NCBI GenBank assembly: GCA_026419775.2
Contig: JAOPGA020001197.1
Coordinates: 62,001 to 126,000 of the forward strand
Reading direction: 5' to 3'
Source of the DNA: Acrasis kona
Taxonomy: Eukaryota > Heterolobosea > Eutetramitea > Acrasida > Acrasidae
DNA length: 64,000 nt
A program made the position numbers and the translations under genes. Below the pieces are notes generated by a model. It made no database searches. It was not told the DNA's origin and saw only the letters and a program-made list of their open reading frames with translations. Each line of letters opens with the position of its first letter. Position 1 is the first letter of the stretch. Shown here one piece after another: positions 32,904 through 43,224 of the stretch.

Positions 32904-33827
32904 ATTATAAATGACTGTTGTTGCACAAGTGTTTTGATTATTGTTAATTTATCAAGCTCCTTGTCGATTTGTAGTGCCTCCAGTTCTAGTTTTACTTGAA
33001 TAGGAACACTGTGTATATAATAAGGTGTTGATGTTAGTCGGAGTCAAAGAATGTTTGCTGGTAATCTCCCTCTTGTAGACACTTGCGACGTTATTTTAAT
33101 TTTTTTGCAGGAGGTGTTTGTTGATGGTTTTTGCTGGAAGTAATTAAATTTTGATTACTCGATTTGACATTGATGATCTTATCGGTGCTGTGTTGAAAAA
33201 AACACTTAACAACGAACAGAAGATGTGTGTTGAATAGTATGTTGAAGAAAGCGATTACAAAGAGAAGAAATTTTTTCTGTTGCGGACCCGTTGAGTGGAA
33301 CAAAACAATGAGAAACAATTTGATGTGGAATGACTAAGTATGAGCCAGGTTGAGGAGGACCTCATTGATGGGTGTCAAAATTTAGACGTTCTTGTCATTT
33401 TTGCAGAGTTCAGCTTCGTCACAAAATTATCATCTTTCTGAACGATAGCAGTTAACTGTTTTAACGGATTATTAACGTCCGTTTTCAGCAATGACGACAT
33501 TCCAATAAAGTACAATGAATCATTTTAAATTTATCAAAAATCTATTTATGACTTTTTCACACCAGTGGATTCCATTTTTGAAAAATAAAGAGCAGATATC
33601 TGGTTTTTTTTACTGGTGTCCATGCATGTAAGAGTGATTCTAGATTATCATTTTCTGTTATCTTAACGTTAATTTAAGAGATCATCTATATTTAAGATGA
33701 TATTGCCCGATTGCATGATTCGAATCTAAACATAGAAACCCAAATAAATCAAGATATTTTTAAGATCGCAATTATCATCCAATCCGCACGCAACATACCC
33801 ACACCATATAATTATAATAACACATCA
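32904..33827. other. Long intergenic region with a possible small membrane ORF
   Basis: No confident gene lies in these 920 bp. On the minus strand, 33091-33318 encodes up to 75 residues with two hydrophobic stretches (KKFLLFVIAFFNILF and HLLFVVKCFF) and a basic tail ending AKKLK. It lacks an in-frame ATG, so it would need an upstream exon; I could not define one. The MAP kinase frame opens at 33711 without an ATG before 33828. The remainder is AT-rich and probably holds the kinase promoter. Confidence 0.35.
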
Positions 33828-35396
33828 ATGGTATCCGACAATGTTATGACACATATAACTACTGCTACGGCTCCACCAGGTGGTAAAGGCCACTTGTCAC
33901 CTGCTAACGATATGATGAACACTGCCATCTCACCAGGTGCAGTGCTCTCGCCAAGTAAAGAGGCTAACCGAGACGACTTGATGAACACTTCTGCAGATTA
34001 TGAAATCGAGGGTAATGATACAATGGCAACCGATAGTCAGCCATCCCCCCTTCAACCTCCCCGTCAAGATGAATACCACACAGTAACAATAGACAATGAA
34101 ACATTTCGTATCCCTAAGAGGTATCAAATCAAGAAAATAATTGGGCAAGGTAGTTATGGCCTTGTATGCTCAAGTAAAAACATTCAAACTGGAGAGAAGG
34201 TAGCCATCAAAAAGAACAAGGATATATTCCAAAGGGGTAGCGATCGCAATAAAAGAAACGTGAAGAACACTGCCCAAAAAGACAAGGATACTGCCCCATA
34301 TCGATCGCTTCTTTCTCAGAAGCGCATTCTAAGAGAGTTGAAGATTCTTAAACACCTTCAACACCCAAACATTGTGAGCCTGGTCGAAGTGATTCCTCCA
34401 GAGAACTTTGACTCGTTCGGCGATGTAATCTTTGTAACTGACCTGATGGAAGCTGACCTCAGGGACATCTTAAACAGTAAACAACCCTTGACCGACCAAC
34501 ATGTACAGTATTTCATGTATCAGCTGCTGCTAGCCCTGCAATACATTCACAGTGCTGACGTACTTCACAGAGACATGAAGCCAGAAAACATTCTTCTAAA
34601 CTGCGACTGTGAGTTGAAGCTTTGTGACTTTGGTTTGGCTAGAGGAATTGATTTCGACCTCGACCCAACGATGAGCACCAACTACGTACAAACAAGATGG
34701 TACAGAGCACCCGAATTGCTACTCAACAATAGCACCGTAAGCAAGGAGACCGACATGTGGAGTGTTGGTTGCATCTTTGCAGAGTTGTTGACCAGAAGAG
34801 TTTTATTCCAAGGAAAGAGTCCCATCGAACAGATGAAACTCATCATCAAGATTCTCGGCACGCCTGTTCCAGAGAACATTAAAGGATGCCAACAAGGAAT
34901 TGACTTTGTCAACCAACTCCCATACAGCAGAGGAATCAACTTCCAAGACTTGTTCCCAGAAGCCAATCCACAAGCGATCGACCTCATGAAGAAGATGTTA
35001 CAGTTCAACCACGAGAAGAGGATTAGCGCTGCAGACGCTCTCAGACACCCATACTTTGAACAGTACTACGATCCCAGAGACATTACCAACTCTGGTGGCA
35101 AGTTTGACTTTTCGTTCGAGGATGATCTCAAGGACTCTTTCGACATCAAGAAGGAAGCTTACTACACAATTATGGAGATGAACGGATACTCAAGAGAGCA
35201 ACTTGAGGACATTGAACAAAGACATTTGGTTAGTCAGTTGAACACTTATAAGTTTGGAGAAGTAGGAAAGATTTCTGCAAAAGATGCAGAACAGCAACAA
35301 GAAGATATGATGAGGCCGAACAAACAAGGGAAGCAGCCCAAAAGAAAGTTTAGTATAGTGAAGCGCGTCAAAGAAATGTTTGGAAACTTGATCTAG
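33828..35396 (+). CDS. MAP kinase with TNY activation motif
   Basis: This is a single-exon Ser/Thr kinase of 522 residues, starting at the first in-frame ATG (MVSDNVMTH). A disordered N-terminus of about 95 residues precedes the kinase domain: GQGSYGLV (P-loop), VAIKKNKD (Lys), an insertion of about 25 basic residues, RELKIL (alpha-C Glu), LHRDMKPEN (catalytic loop), LCDFGLARG and the activation segment STNYVQTRWYRAPE. The T-x-Y dual-phosphorylation motif is TNY rather than the usual TEY, TDY, TPY or TGY. The MAPK C-lobe continues with GCIFAELLTRRVLFQG, and a C-terminal extension (FSFEDDLKDSF, then basic residues) resembles a common-docking region. The TRWYRAPE block supports MAPK rather than CDK. 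Upstream kinase and substrates are unknown. Confidence 0.92.
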   Translation: MVSDNVMTHITTATAPPGGKGHLSPANDMMNTAISPGAVLSPSKEANRDDLMNTSADYEIEGNDTMATDSQPSPLQPPRQDEYHTVTIDNETFRIPKRYQIKKIIGQGSYGLVCSSKNIQTGEKVAIKKNKDIFQRGSDRNKRNVKNTAQKDKDTAPYRSLLSQKRILRELKILKHLQHPNIVSLVEVIPPENFDSFGDVIFVTDLMEADLRDILNSKQPLTDQHVQYFMYQLLLALQYIHSADVLHRDMKPENILLNCDCELKLCDFGLARGIDFDLDPTMSTNYVQTRWYRAPELLLNNSTVSKETDMWSVGCIFAELLTRRVLFQGKSPIEQMKLIIKILGTPVPENIKGCQQGIDFVNQLPYSRGINFQDLFPEANPQAIDLMKKMLQFNHEKRISAADALRHPYFEQYYDPRDITNSGGKFDFSFEDDLKDSFDIKKEAYYTIMEMNGYSREQLEDIEQRHLVSQLNTYKFGEVGKISAKDAEQQQEDMMRPNKQGKQPKRKFSIVKRVKEMFGNLI

Positions 35397-35443
35397 AACA
35401 TTACATGTAAACTAAAAATTGTATTAAAACAAGTTCTTTTATT

Positions 35444-37348
35444 TTAGATGCCACTTGATTGACTTCTGTGAATGTATAGTGAATCTTCAACTTTGGCCAA
35501 CTGACCCAACTTGTGAACTGTTTCTCTAATGTTGTCCAGTCCAGTGACTGTGCTGGCTTCTAGTTTAATCTTTGGTGGCGCAGTCACGATCATCTTTTGT
35601 TTGCGTTTGGGACGTGTATCTCGATCATCAGCGGTGACCTGTTGTTGTGATATCCTCTCAGGCTTTGGTACACCCGAAAGATTGGCTTCCTTCATTTCAT
35701 TTTGTGATTTGGATAACTCAAAGTAGAATTTGTATCCCATAACATATTCCTTTGTTTCTATAAATACTTTTAATAATTCATCAAGAGCTTCCATGTCCAT
35801 TGTAAGAGTTCTATTATTACAAGCTTGGGTGAACAACTGAACAGCATGATAAGAATCTCTTTTGCGTTGGAACAGCACGAAAGCCTTTTTTAATATTCTG
35901 GAATCAAAGTGATCTATGGAATTATACTTCTCGCACATCTTTTTGTAAGTCTTGAATAAATCGAATGCACTTTCGTATTGTTCTGATTGTGTGTAGGCCT
36001 CCAGTAATTGCTCCAGAATGGGAACGGTCATGACATTTTTTTTATCATGTATAACGTTGCACAATAATCTGTATGCTTCTGGTGTGATGCGATGTAATTT
36101 TTCATGGTTCATGACTTCCAAGAATGAAGCAATCAAAGTGTTCGACTTCCGTAACGACGGATCCCATTCGTTGGTTTCCAATTGGTCGAAAAGTATAGTG
36201 TTGAGGAGGGACTTTGCAATGTTTGGTTTGTTGTTGATTAGACAGCACTTGACGAATAATGCGATTCTTTCATCGGTTAGCTTTACGTATTGATGACTGG
36301 CTATTCTTTCGAACACTCTGAAGCTGTATTGTAGTTGTAATTTGTTCTCTACGCATGATCTCATCAACGAGTCAAACATTACTTCCAACTGTTGGTGTGA
36401 AATGTCACGTTTCATCAAAACTGCGAACAGCGGAAACGCTTTGTAATCGCCAGATTGCGACATGATCTGTAACAAGGAAATGTAGACGCTGGTGGTCGGC
36501 TCCAATTTATATTCATCTCTCATTTTTTTAAGCAACATCTGATCCATGGTTAGAGTGTTACTTTGTAATGTTTTAGCATACCTGTACTTGATCAATCTTT
36601 GCACAATTGTTTTTGTGCATCAATTCTAAAAATAAGGCGAAGGTTTCTGCTGTGGGTTTTAATTCCATCGTTGATGTTAGCTTTTCGAAAATGGAAAGAG
36701 GGAACTTGAAGTTTGTGTTGTTGTATACACACGTTCTGAGAATTTCAATCATGTGCTGATTGGTAATTGCATCCTGTTTTTCAGTGGAAATAAGTTGCTC
36801 AGCTAAAACATGCCAATAGCTGCTTCTGCCTAAAAGCGTAATTTCTAGCATTTGGCCCAGGATGGTTGAACGGAGTTCATTCTTCTCCAATTCTGAGATT
36901 TTCAGACTGTGACGGTACGAGTTATAAAAACCGAATGCGCCCATTGCCTCTCTAAGTAATGATACCATTTTATCAGGAACTGCAAATGTTGAATTAAAAT
37001 AAACATTTTGTACTAACCTCTTTTGTCATACTCTGCGTTTATTCTGCTTTGTAGGATTCGTGTGCCTGGTGAATTATACTCTGGCATAGCTTGATATAAA
37101 CCCTTTGCCTTTTTCAAAAGGGCTTCGAATGCCGAAGTATACACATCTTTGTTTACAGATTCCAAGTCGTGAGGTGTTATGTCGTCCTTTTGGTTTAAAA
37201 AATTTATGATTTGTCTCCCACGTTGGGGTGCTTTTATTCCAATTCCTTTACCAACAAGTCTTCTACAATTTGAAGTAGCTAACAATAATACTTTCGGCGT
37301 GACGAATCTTGAAAGTTGGGTGTGTGAACATCGAGTGACTTTAAACAT
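35444..37348 (-). CDS. PPR-like helical-repeat protein, probably mitochondrial
   Basis: Exons 37348-37018, 36979-36582 and 36538-35444 (introns 38 and 43 nt) give 607 residues. The first 45 residues are basic and Ser/Thr/Leu-rich with few acids, as expected for a mitochondrial presequence. The body consists of degenerate helix pairs of about 35 residues, for example SVYISLLQIMSQSGDYKAF, EAYRLLCNVIHDKK and QLLEAYTQSEQYESAFDLF. These fit pentatricopeptide repeats, though I cannot count them precisely. A basic tail with PKRKQK and VTAPPKIKLE ends the protein. PPR proteins bind organellar RNA, so a role in mitochondrial RNA processing or translation is likely but inferred. It lies 57 bp downstream of the NDUFAF7-like gene on the same strand. 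Confidence 0.65.
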
Positions 37349-37405
37349 TGTAATGTCAAACAAACCAAGAATAGAACAACAGAAAAGAATTACAAAGCAT
37401 ATTTT

Positions 37406-38944
37406 TTATGTCAAAAAGAAAGAAAAGTTACCATAGTCCTTAAGTAACGGGTTATAGCCTGATTTCGTAGTTGTCCTCTCGCATCTAGCCCACTTCTCCA
37501 TAAACTGTTTGTTCTTCATCACCAATGAACCTCTTCTACCTTGAGTCAACCTATCATAAACAATTTGTAATTGCTTAAAGTCCGTAGCAAAGAAGATATC
37601 ACAGCTTCCCTTCGGAACCAAATAACTGTTGAAGCTCTTGCTCACATATGTAGTCTCGCTGTTTTCTCTCACTGTCTGGTCAATTGATTTCCCCTCCATG
37701 TATTTCATCTTGGCCAACTGCATAAACTTCTTTGTGTCCAGTTTTGGAGTCAACGACCTATATTTTCTCTGAACGCAAGGTGCATTGATGATACCAGGAT
37801 CTTTGTCGGCTTCTGGTAGGTAATCAAAGTCAGCGAGAATCAATCTGTGTCCTGGAAAGTAACAATTGAACACGTCCAACATCATTAGTTGCATGGTGGG
37901 AATGTAATATTCTGTCTGGCCTTGTGTGAAACTATTGTTGAATGTCTCCACCGCCGAATCTGCAATTCTCTTCAAGGCCTTCAGGAACAAGTTGCCGTGG
38001 AAAGGACGAATGTCTTTCATACCTTCGTAGTAACCGGTGTCTTTTTCGTCGAAAAGTACTATTGGTTCCAACGATCTCATCAGCTCACGATCGTGCTCTA
38101 TTTTATTCATGTAGTCCATGTAACGAATGATGTGGGGATCCTCCAAGGGTAAGTTGACTTCCTCATATACTTGGTCGCCTCTGCTATTGATGGTGCCTAC
38201 TTTTGGTATGACACATGTTTGAGTGATGGGATGGGCTGCTCTGGGATTGTTATGGATGACAACTTTGTCGTGAGGAAGATTGTCCATGACCTCGAGAGCT
38301 ATTATAAAAACTTCGCCCTCTATAACTTCCCTCCAGTCTGTTACGGATAAATTGTGTGATGTAAAATGGTGTAGATGTCCTGCGTCCTGCATCCGCTCGA
38401 CTTGAATTTCATGTAAAGCTTTACTAACTTCTATAATGTTATAATGTGACTGATCATATATTGGTGTGTAATACTCTCTAAGGTAATTTAACACAGAAAG
38501 TGCGCAAGTACCATTACCTCCACCAATTTCATATATAATAAGAGGTTTATCAGCATCTCTTGTATTTATAATGTAGTCAGCGATCGCACGACCATACCAA
38601 GGTTGGTACAACTCTACTGGAGTTCCCCAGGCATGTCTGCCATTGCTATACAAATCGTGTAAGCATTCAACGTAATCAACCTCATCTTCTATTCTACTAA
38701 AATCCAATAGCTGTTGGTCGATATTGAGGATTGGTGCTTTGGTCGCTTGAAAAATTAATCTCTCTGATATGTTGCTAAAATACCCATGGTCCTTGTGGTA
38801 CAGCGACTCAAATATAAAATCTCTCGTAAGAACGGGATTATGTACAGTAGACTTCACATTCCTTGTCAGTTCGATGGACAATTTCCTCTCGGAGAATCTT
38901 CTCACACACTGACTTGGAAGGTACTGGAAGAACAATTTGTGCAT
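37406..38944 (-). CDS. NDUFAF7/MidA-like methyltransferase
   Basis: This is a single-exon protein of 512 residues starting at ATG 38944, with a basic presequence-like N-terminus. It has the family opening block LTRDFIFESLYHKDHGYFSN, then the SAM-binding glycine loop IYEIGGGNGTCALSVLNYL and the conserved VFIIALEVMDNLPHDKVV. It ends KSGYNPLLKDYGNFSFFLT. These are hallmarks of the MidA/NDUFAF7 class, known for arginine methylation of a complex I subunit in animals. This member resembles the longer fungal/protist relatives, so its exact substrate is uncertain. Mitochondrial location is inferred from the N-terminus and family. Confidence 0.82.
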   Translation of the reverse strand: MHKLFFQYLPSQCVRRFSERKLSIELTRNVKSTVHNPVLTRDFIFESLYHKDHGYFSNISERLIFQATKAPILNIDQQLLDFSRIEDEVDYVECLHDLYSNGRHAWGTPVELYQPWYGRAIADYIINTRDADKPLIIYEIGGGNGTCALSVLNYLREYYTPIYDQSHYNIIEVSKALHEIQVERMQDAGHLHHFTSHNLSVTDWREVIEGEVFIIALEVMDNLPHDKVVIHNNPRAAHPITQTCVIPKVGTINSRGDQVYEEVNLPLEDPHIIRYMDYMNKIEHDRELMRSLEPIVLFDEKDTGYYEGMKDIRPFHGNLFLKALKRIADSAVETFNNSFTQGQTEYYIPTMQLMMLDVFNCYFPGHRLILADFDYLPEADKDPGIINAPCVQRKYRSLTPKLDTKKFMQLAKMKYMEGKSIDQTVRENSETTYVSKSFNSYLVPKGSCDIFFATDFKQLQIVYDRLTQGRRGSLVMKNKQFMEKWARCERTTTKSGYNPLLKDYGNFSFFLT

Positions 38945-39081
38945 CTTTTTTTACAACAGTTTGAATTTGGTTAGGCTATATACCAATATGGTTATTTTAA
39001 AAATCTCAAAGAACGAGCTCGGTTCGGATATACATATATCTGTTCAGGTCATATGGATAAAAAAACACTCCGACAAACACA

Positions 39082-39411
39082 ATGACATCGAAGAGCATAA
39101 CATTCATAACAGAGAACCCTTTCGATAAAAAGCCCCGAAAGAAGCATCCTCGCTTATCTGCCGAAAAGATATCAAAATACCTATCCATGTCACAAGCCGA
39201 AGCTTGTCACCATCTAGGTGTGAGTCTATCAACGCTGAAGAGAAGATTCTACGAACTTAACATGGGAAAATGGCCCTGTAAGAAAACAAGAAGCAAATCC
39301 AGCAAGTCATACATATCCACCATAATAAACAAGACCATGAAGGATGAGAAAGACTTGTCAGAGCTATCCTCGTGTTGTGTTGATTGGTTGGTTGTGTTTT
39401 CATCTATCTAA
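39082..39411 (+). CDS. Small RWP-RK domain protein
   Basis: This 109-residue single-exon protein carries an RWP-RK-like DNA-binding helix-turn-helix: ISKYLSMSQAEACHHLGVS, LSTLKRRFYELNMGKWPCKK. The core is intact except that RWP is KWP and the RK pair is KK. A basic region (KKPRKKHPRLS) precedes it and may be a nuclear signal. A short, less conserved tail follows. RWP-RK factors control nitrogen responses and sexual development in plants and algae and occur in several protists. There is no GAF or PB1 domain here. Its targets are unknown. Confidence 0.85.
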   Translation: MTSKSITFITENPFDKKPRKKHPRLSAEKISKYLSMSQAEACHHLGVSLSTLKRRFYELNMGKWPCKKTRSKSSKSYISTIINKTMKDEKDLSELSSCCVDWLVVFSSI

Positions 39412-39802
39412 TAATGATGGAAAAAGGAATAATGTAAATGCTACTTGTATCGGTCTGTTTAAGTACAGCAATCATAAAAAATTAGTTAAACCCAAACAGT
39501 GTTTATTATAGTACAGTACAATTTAACACCAGAACTTGCAGGCCATTATGTGTCACATTCATCAACAGAACTTGACTTTTCACATCAAGAACAGTCAGGG
39601 TGATGTTCAATTATGGAGGTCATTGTCAATTAGAAAATAAGTTTTAAGAAAACTTGAAACGTGCCCTAACCCACTCAAACCTTGATGAATGGACGAGGAG
39701 TGCAATAACCATCGCAAAAAAGGCTCATTACTTTTATTTTTGAATCCATAAAACTGTTTTGGTGAAATATAGTTACAATCCTTTGTTCGGCGAAAATAGC
39801 AC
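39412..39802. other. Intergenic region, nothing recognised
   Basis: The 390 bp between the RWP-RK gene and the coiled-coil gene contains no supportable frame on the plus strand. The long minus-strand frame at 39607-40251 runs opposite the start of the coiled-coil gene and is a shadow. No repeat or RNA motif is visible. Confidence 0.4.
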
Positions 39803-42034
39803 ATGTGGCAATCAAAGAATAACGCAATGGACGCACCTCCTTCAAAATTATCTGACCAAATCGTTAGGGGAACAAAACATATGGAAACAGAGGAGCAAAC
39901 AACGCAGCTCCAATCGTTAATAAAGCAGCAACTTAGGGACTCGTATAACCATAAACCAGCTAGCGTTTCAAACAACCCCCAACCAACCCAACTGAACAAG
40001 GAAAGTATAGATTTACTAAGCGAGTCTTTCTCAAAATCTCTGGCCCAACAACAGGAGTTGTTCTTGAAAAAGCTAGATGAACAAAAAAAGAGTAGTGAAA
40101 CATTTATTGCCGGTATGACGGACATGCATCTGAAGGCGTTACAGGAACAAAAAGATGCCAGCATAAAATATTTAAAACAGGTTTTAAAAAACCAAATTAG
40201 GGATAAGCAGGACATTTTGGATAAAAATCTTGAGCAAATGGTGTCAATCAAAGAATTAGTCTCTGACGCTAGACATTTAGGAGGGACAGAAGGAGCTCAC
40301 TTGGACAACAAAGCTCTACTAGAAATAAGGGAAGTTCTAAGACTATTGAACGTAAAAGTGAACCAACCAGAACAGAACGATGAGATCATGAACACTCTAA
40401 TCATGTTCGCTGGTCATTTGGATAAAATCCTCGTCAAGGTAGAGAAAGTAGAGGCCTTACAAAAAAACAGCAAGCACCCTCTTGATGGCAAAGTAGACTC
40501 AATAATGAACTTGCTACAGGACATTAACAGCAACACCGCTGGAGACGGAGGTCAAGCGCACAACAACGATGCCTCCTCCCAACTTCGCAAACAATTAGCA
40601 GACAAGGATCGTGAGTTGATAGAGATGAGAGAAGAGATTAGACAACTAAGGATATCAGCCCATTCCAAAACGCAAACATTGCCAGAGCAAGACAGGCGCG
40701 TAGAGACCGAACAATTCAACTGGAGGATCAACATACTCAAGTCCATCAACAAGTTCTTCGAAAATCCAATCGAAAAGCAATCCTTAAAAGTCATCGTAGT
40801 CTTCAGCAGCGACGACAATACGCAACTTCAAGATGCATTGATGGACCTCATACAAAACCTACCAACATATGGAGTCAAGAATCAAAACAACAGCAATAGC
40901 GTCAAAATAGAGTACCACAAGTGCGTAATAGGAGATGACATTGAACAATTCCAACAACCAACCGAACAAAAAACACATTTATACATTTATGTTGCGTTGC
41001 CCAACAGTGCACGTAACTCTCACATTCAAAGTCTAAGGACCCATCTCAAGCACGGAAATAACTTTGTAGTATTGGTCGTTGACGTGAATGGAAAGCGCGC
41101 CAAAGTCGACGATCACATTCTAAGTTGGGTACACATTGGAAGCGAATACGAAAGACAAGGATTCGTACACGAGGTATACGTTCAGAACAATCAAATCACA
41201 GAATCAAGCACCAACCGACTTTCAATCTGCTCCTTACAAAACACATTATATGACGTCTTGATGCTGAGACATTTATATACTTTTGCATTTGGTAGAAAAC
41301 CATTAATGATTGGAGCATCTTCATCTGCGTCGACGAATGCTGAAGAAGGACCAAAACATCAGAGCATACCGTTACCAGTTCCTCCAGTCAAGAAGAGCAC
41401 GCCGGCATCCTTGACCAGAAATTTATCGACCGATAAGGATTTGAATGCAATGGATCAGGATGCATCTTCATCAGCTACGAACACCAATGCTTCGTCTGCA
41501 ACAGCGAACACCTCATCGACGACAAGTCATAAAAATATAGAAACCGGAAAGCCATTGCCTGCGCCACCGAAAACTGCGCCGCCAAAGAAGAATGTTTCTC
41601 CGCCCATTATCGTGAACCCTAACAATGTCGTGGTATCAGTGGTGCATCATCGTCAACCGTCGGCAGCGAACGTGAAGATTGAATCAAAGGCTGTTGAAAA
41701 GGAGGAAGAAGAAGAGGAGGAGGAGCAAGTAAAGCAACAACCAGCGGAGGAAGAGAAGGAGACGGTCGAAGTGGAGAGAATAGAAGAGAAGGCGACCAGA
41801 GAGAGACCTCAGCCACCCGTTCGCACCAATAGAAGGTTGGTCAGAAAATACATGGATGACATGTCGGAGATTACGGACATTACTGATTCTGACGAAGAGG
41901 ACGATACTTGTTCATCCATATCTGAATTTGGTCCCCACGTTGAGATCAAATCTAATAAAACCTCGCCCGCTAGACCGCCTGTAAATAAGACACATGTGTT
42001 GAAGATTATTACCGACAAGAGGAAGGTTGTTTAA
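39803..42034 (+). CDS. Large coiled-coil protein with disordered acidic tail
   Basis: This is a single-exon protein of 743 residues (ATG 39803; a second Met lies at 39827). Residues 20-300 are Gln/Lys/Glu-rich with heptad-like leucines (KESIDLLSESFSKSLAQQQE, RKQLADKDRELIEMREEI), predicting coiled coil. Residues 310-510 look globular, with alternating strands and helices (QSLKVIVVFSSDD, LYIYVALPNSAR, FVVLVVDVNG), a Rossmann-like pattern I cannot assign. After 520 come Ser/Ala/Pro-rich and poly-Glu segments, a basic stretch and a closing ITDITDSDEEDD acidic patch. The gene is real by length and composition, but I give no function. Confidence 0.75.
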   Translation: MWQSKNNAMDAPPSKLSDQIVRGTKHMETEEQTTQLQSLIKQQLRDSYNHKPASVSNNPQPTQLNKESIDLLSESFSKSLAQQQELFLKKLDEQKKSSETFIAGMTDMHLKALQEQKDASIKYLKQVLKNQIRDKQDILDKNLEQMVSIKELVSDARHLGGTEGAHLDNKALLEIREVLRLLNVKVNQPEQNDEIMNTLIMFAGHLDKILVKVEKVEALQKNSKHPLDGKVDSIMNLLQDINSNTAGDGGQAHNNDASSQLRKQLADKDRELIEMREEIRQLRISAHSKTQTLPEQDRRVETEQFNWRINILKSINKFFENPIEKQSLKVIVVFSSDDNTQLQDALMDLIQNLPTYGVKNQNNSNSVKIEYHKCVIGDDIEQFQQPTEQKTHLYIYVALPNSARNSHIQSLRTHLKHGNNFVVLVVDVNGKRAKVDDHILSWVHIGSEYERQGFVHEVYVQNNQITESSTNRLSICSLQNTLYDVLMLRHLYTFAFGRKPLMIGASSSASTNAEEGPKHQSIPLPVPPVKKSTPASLTRNLSTDKDLNAMDQDASSSATNTNASSATANTSSTTSHKNIETGKPLPAPPKTAPPKKNVSPPIIVNPNNVVVSVVHHRQPSAANVKIESKAVEKEEEEEEEEQVKQQPAEEEKETVEVERIEEKATRERPQPPVRTNRRLVRKYMDDMSEITDITDSDEEDDTCSSISEFGPHVEIKSNKTSPARPPVNKTHVLKIITDKRKVV

Positions 42035-42056
42035 GATTAAAAATAGATTTTTTTAT

Positions 42057-42971
42057 TTAATTACAACCTAATTTAAAATCAAAAGAACTCAGAGCTATAC
42101 AAAAGGCTTGAAAAGCAGAATAAGGGTGACTGTAATCCATATTGAATTTATGATTTCCGACTCTCCCGAATTGTATGATGACTCTGTTGGGTGACTCTGG
42201 GTGAGAGATTTGAAAATTCTTTACCGAAGGTCGTGTAACTCTTCCATTAAATGTTAAACTATATGTTCTTGAGTTTGGACAGTATCTGGGTTTTTTGTTC
42301 TGTGCCACGACTAGTCCTTCGTGTTGATCTGATAACAATGTATTTGACATTGTTGACTCTTTTGAATATTCGATTTGTTGATTTTTACAGGGTTCAGGTA
42401 TTGCAATTTGAAGACGTCTTGGTCCTGAACTAAAGTACAAAAGTGTTTTGAAATGGATTGCACCTGCTTGTATAAGGGCTCCTTTCGAGTCGAGGCGAAT
42501 GATTTCCATTTTTGTTCCAGCAAAATTGGAAGATAGGTATCCTATTACGTGTTCGCCATCTACATCGTCCTCGATAAGTGATATTGCGTAGTGGCAGCCT
42601 TTCATAAACCGAGAATGTTTTTGTGCTGACATTAAAAATTTGTCAGTACCATCTTCGTACATCATATATCTCTTTCTCTTACTGTCTCTTATTATGTAAC
42701 ACTTAACTGTCTTTTTAACGTCTTGTGGTGGATGTTTAATGTACAGATTGTGGTCGTGTGCGAATGGTATTACATAGTCTATAAAGAATCTCGACGATAC
42801 AAGCTTCAAATTTGTTCTAGACTCCTTGTCCAGTGCCGTATAACTCCATATTAATCCCAAAATATCTTTTTGTTCTAACAGAATTGCAAATACTCCATTT
42901 TGTGAAGGGCATATTCTTGCTCCTGGAGACATCATTTTCGCGATATTTTGCAGTCTTGGTTCCGTCTTCAT
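42057..42971 (-). CDS. Tubby-like protein with F-box-like N-terminus
   Basis: This is a single-exon protein of 304 residues. After a short N-terminus comes an F-box-like segment (ILGLIWSYTALDKESRTNL, LVSSRFF). The tubby C-terminal domain follows: VKCYIIRDSKRKRYMMYE, YLSSNFAGTKMEI, GPRRLQIAIPE, KKPRYCPNSRTYSLTFNGRV, SVKNFQISHPESPN, QFGRVGNHKFNMDYSHPYS and ALSSFDFKLGCN. All blocks of the phosphoinositide-binding beta-barrel are present. The lipid-contact Lys/Arg pair lies in KRKRYMMYE. The F-box plus tubby layout resembles plant tubby-like proteins more than animal ones. It may release from membrane on phospholipase C signalling, as in animals, but that is inference. Confidence 0.88.
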   Translation of the reverse strand: MKTEPRLQNIAKMMSPGARICPSQNGVFAILLEQKDILGLIWSYTALDKESRTNLKLVSSRFFIDYVIPFAHDHNLYIKHPPQDVKKTVKCYIIRDSKRKRYMMYEDGTDKFLMSAQKHSRFMKGCHYAISLIEDDVDGEHVIGYLSSNFAGTKMEIIRLDSKGALIQAGAIHFKTLLYFSSGPRRLQIAIPEPCKNQQIEYSKESTMSNTLLSDQHEGLVVAQNKKPRYCPNSRTYSLTFNGRVTRPSVKNFQISHPESPNRVIIQFGRVGNHKFNMDYSHPYSAFQAFCIALSSFDFKLGCN

Positions 42972-43224
42972 TTTTTATTTGTTTGAATTTATTTTTAAAA
43001 CACTGCTATTAAAAAGGTTTTTACAATACCCTTTATATTATCCAAGTTACTTTAATGTCCTAGCACCATTTCTAGTTCTGCACAAAGCCGAATCTGCGAT
43101 GCGAGTTGTCTTATAGATAACGGTAGCATTACTAGTTCTCTAATGTTATCAATTTTAAGTTCTTCTACTCTCATCCGAAAAAATTGTAAATACCGGTGCT
43201 GGCGCCAAATTTGAAAAAAGAGTA

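Noticed and set aside
39607-40251. Long minus-strand frame opposite the coiled-coil gene start
   Set aside because: It overlaps the confident plus-strand coiled-coil gene, has Cys/Phe/Ser-rich composition typical of an antisense shadow, and shows no domain.
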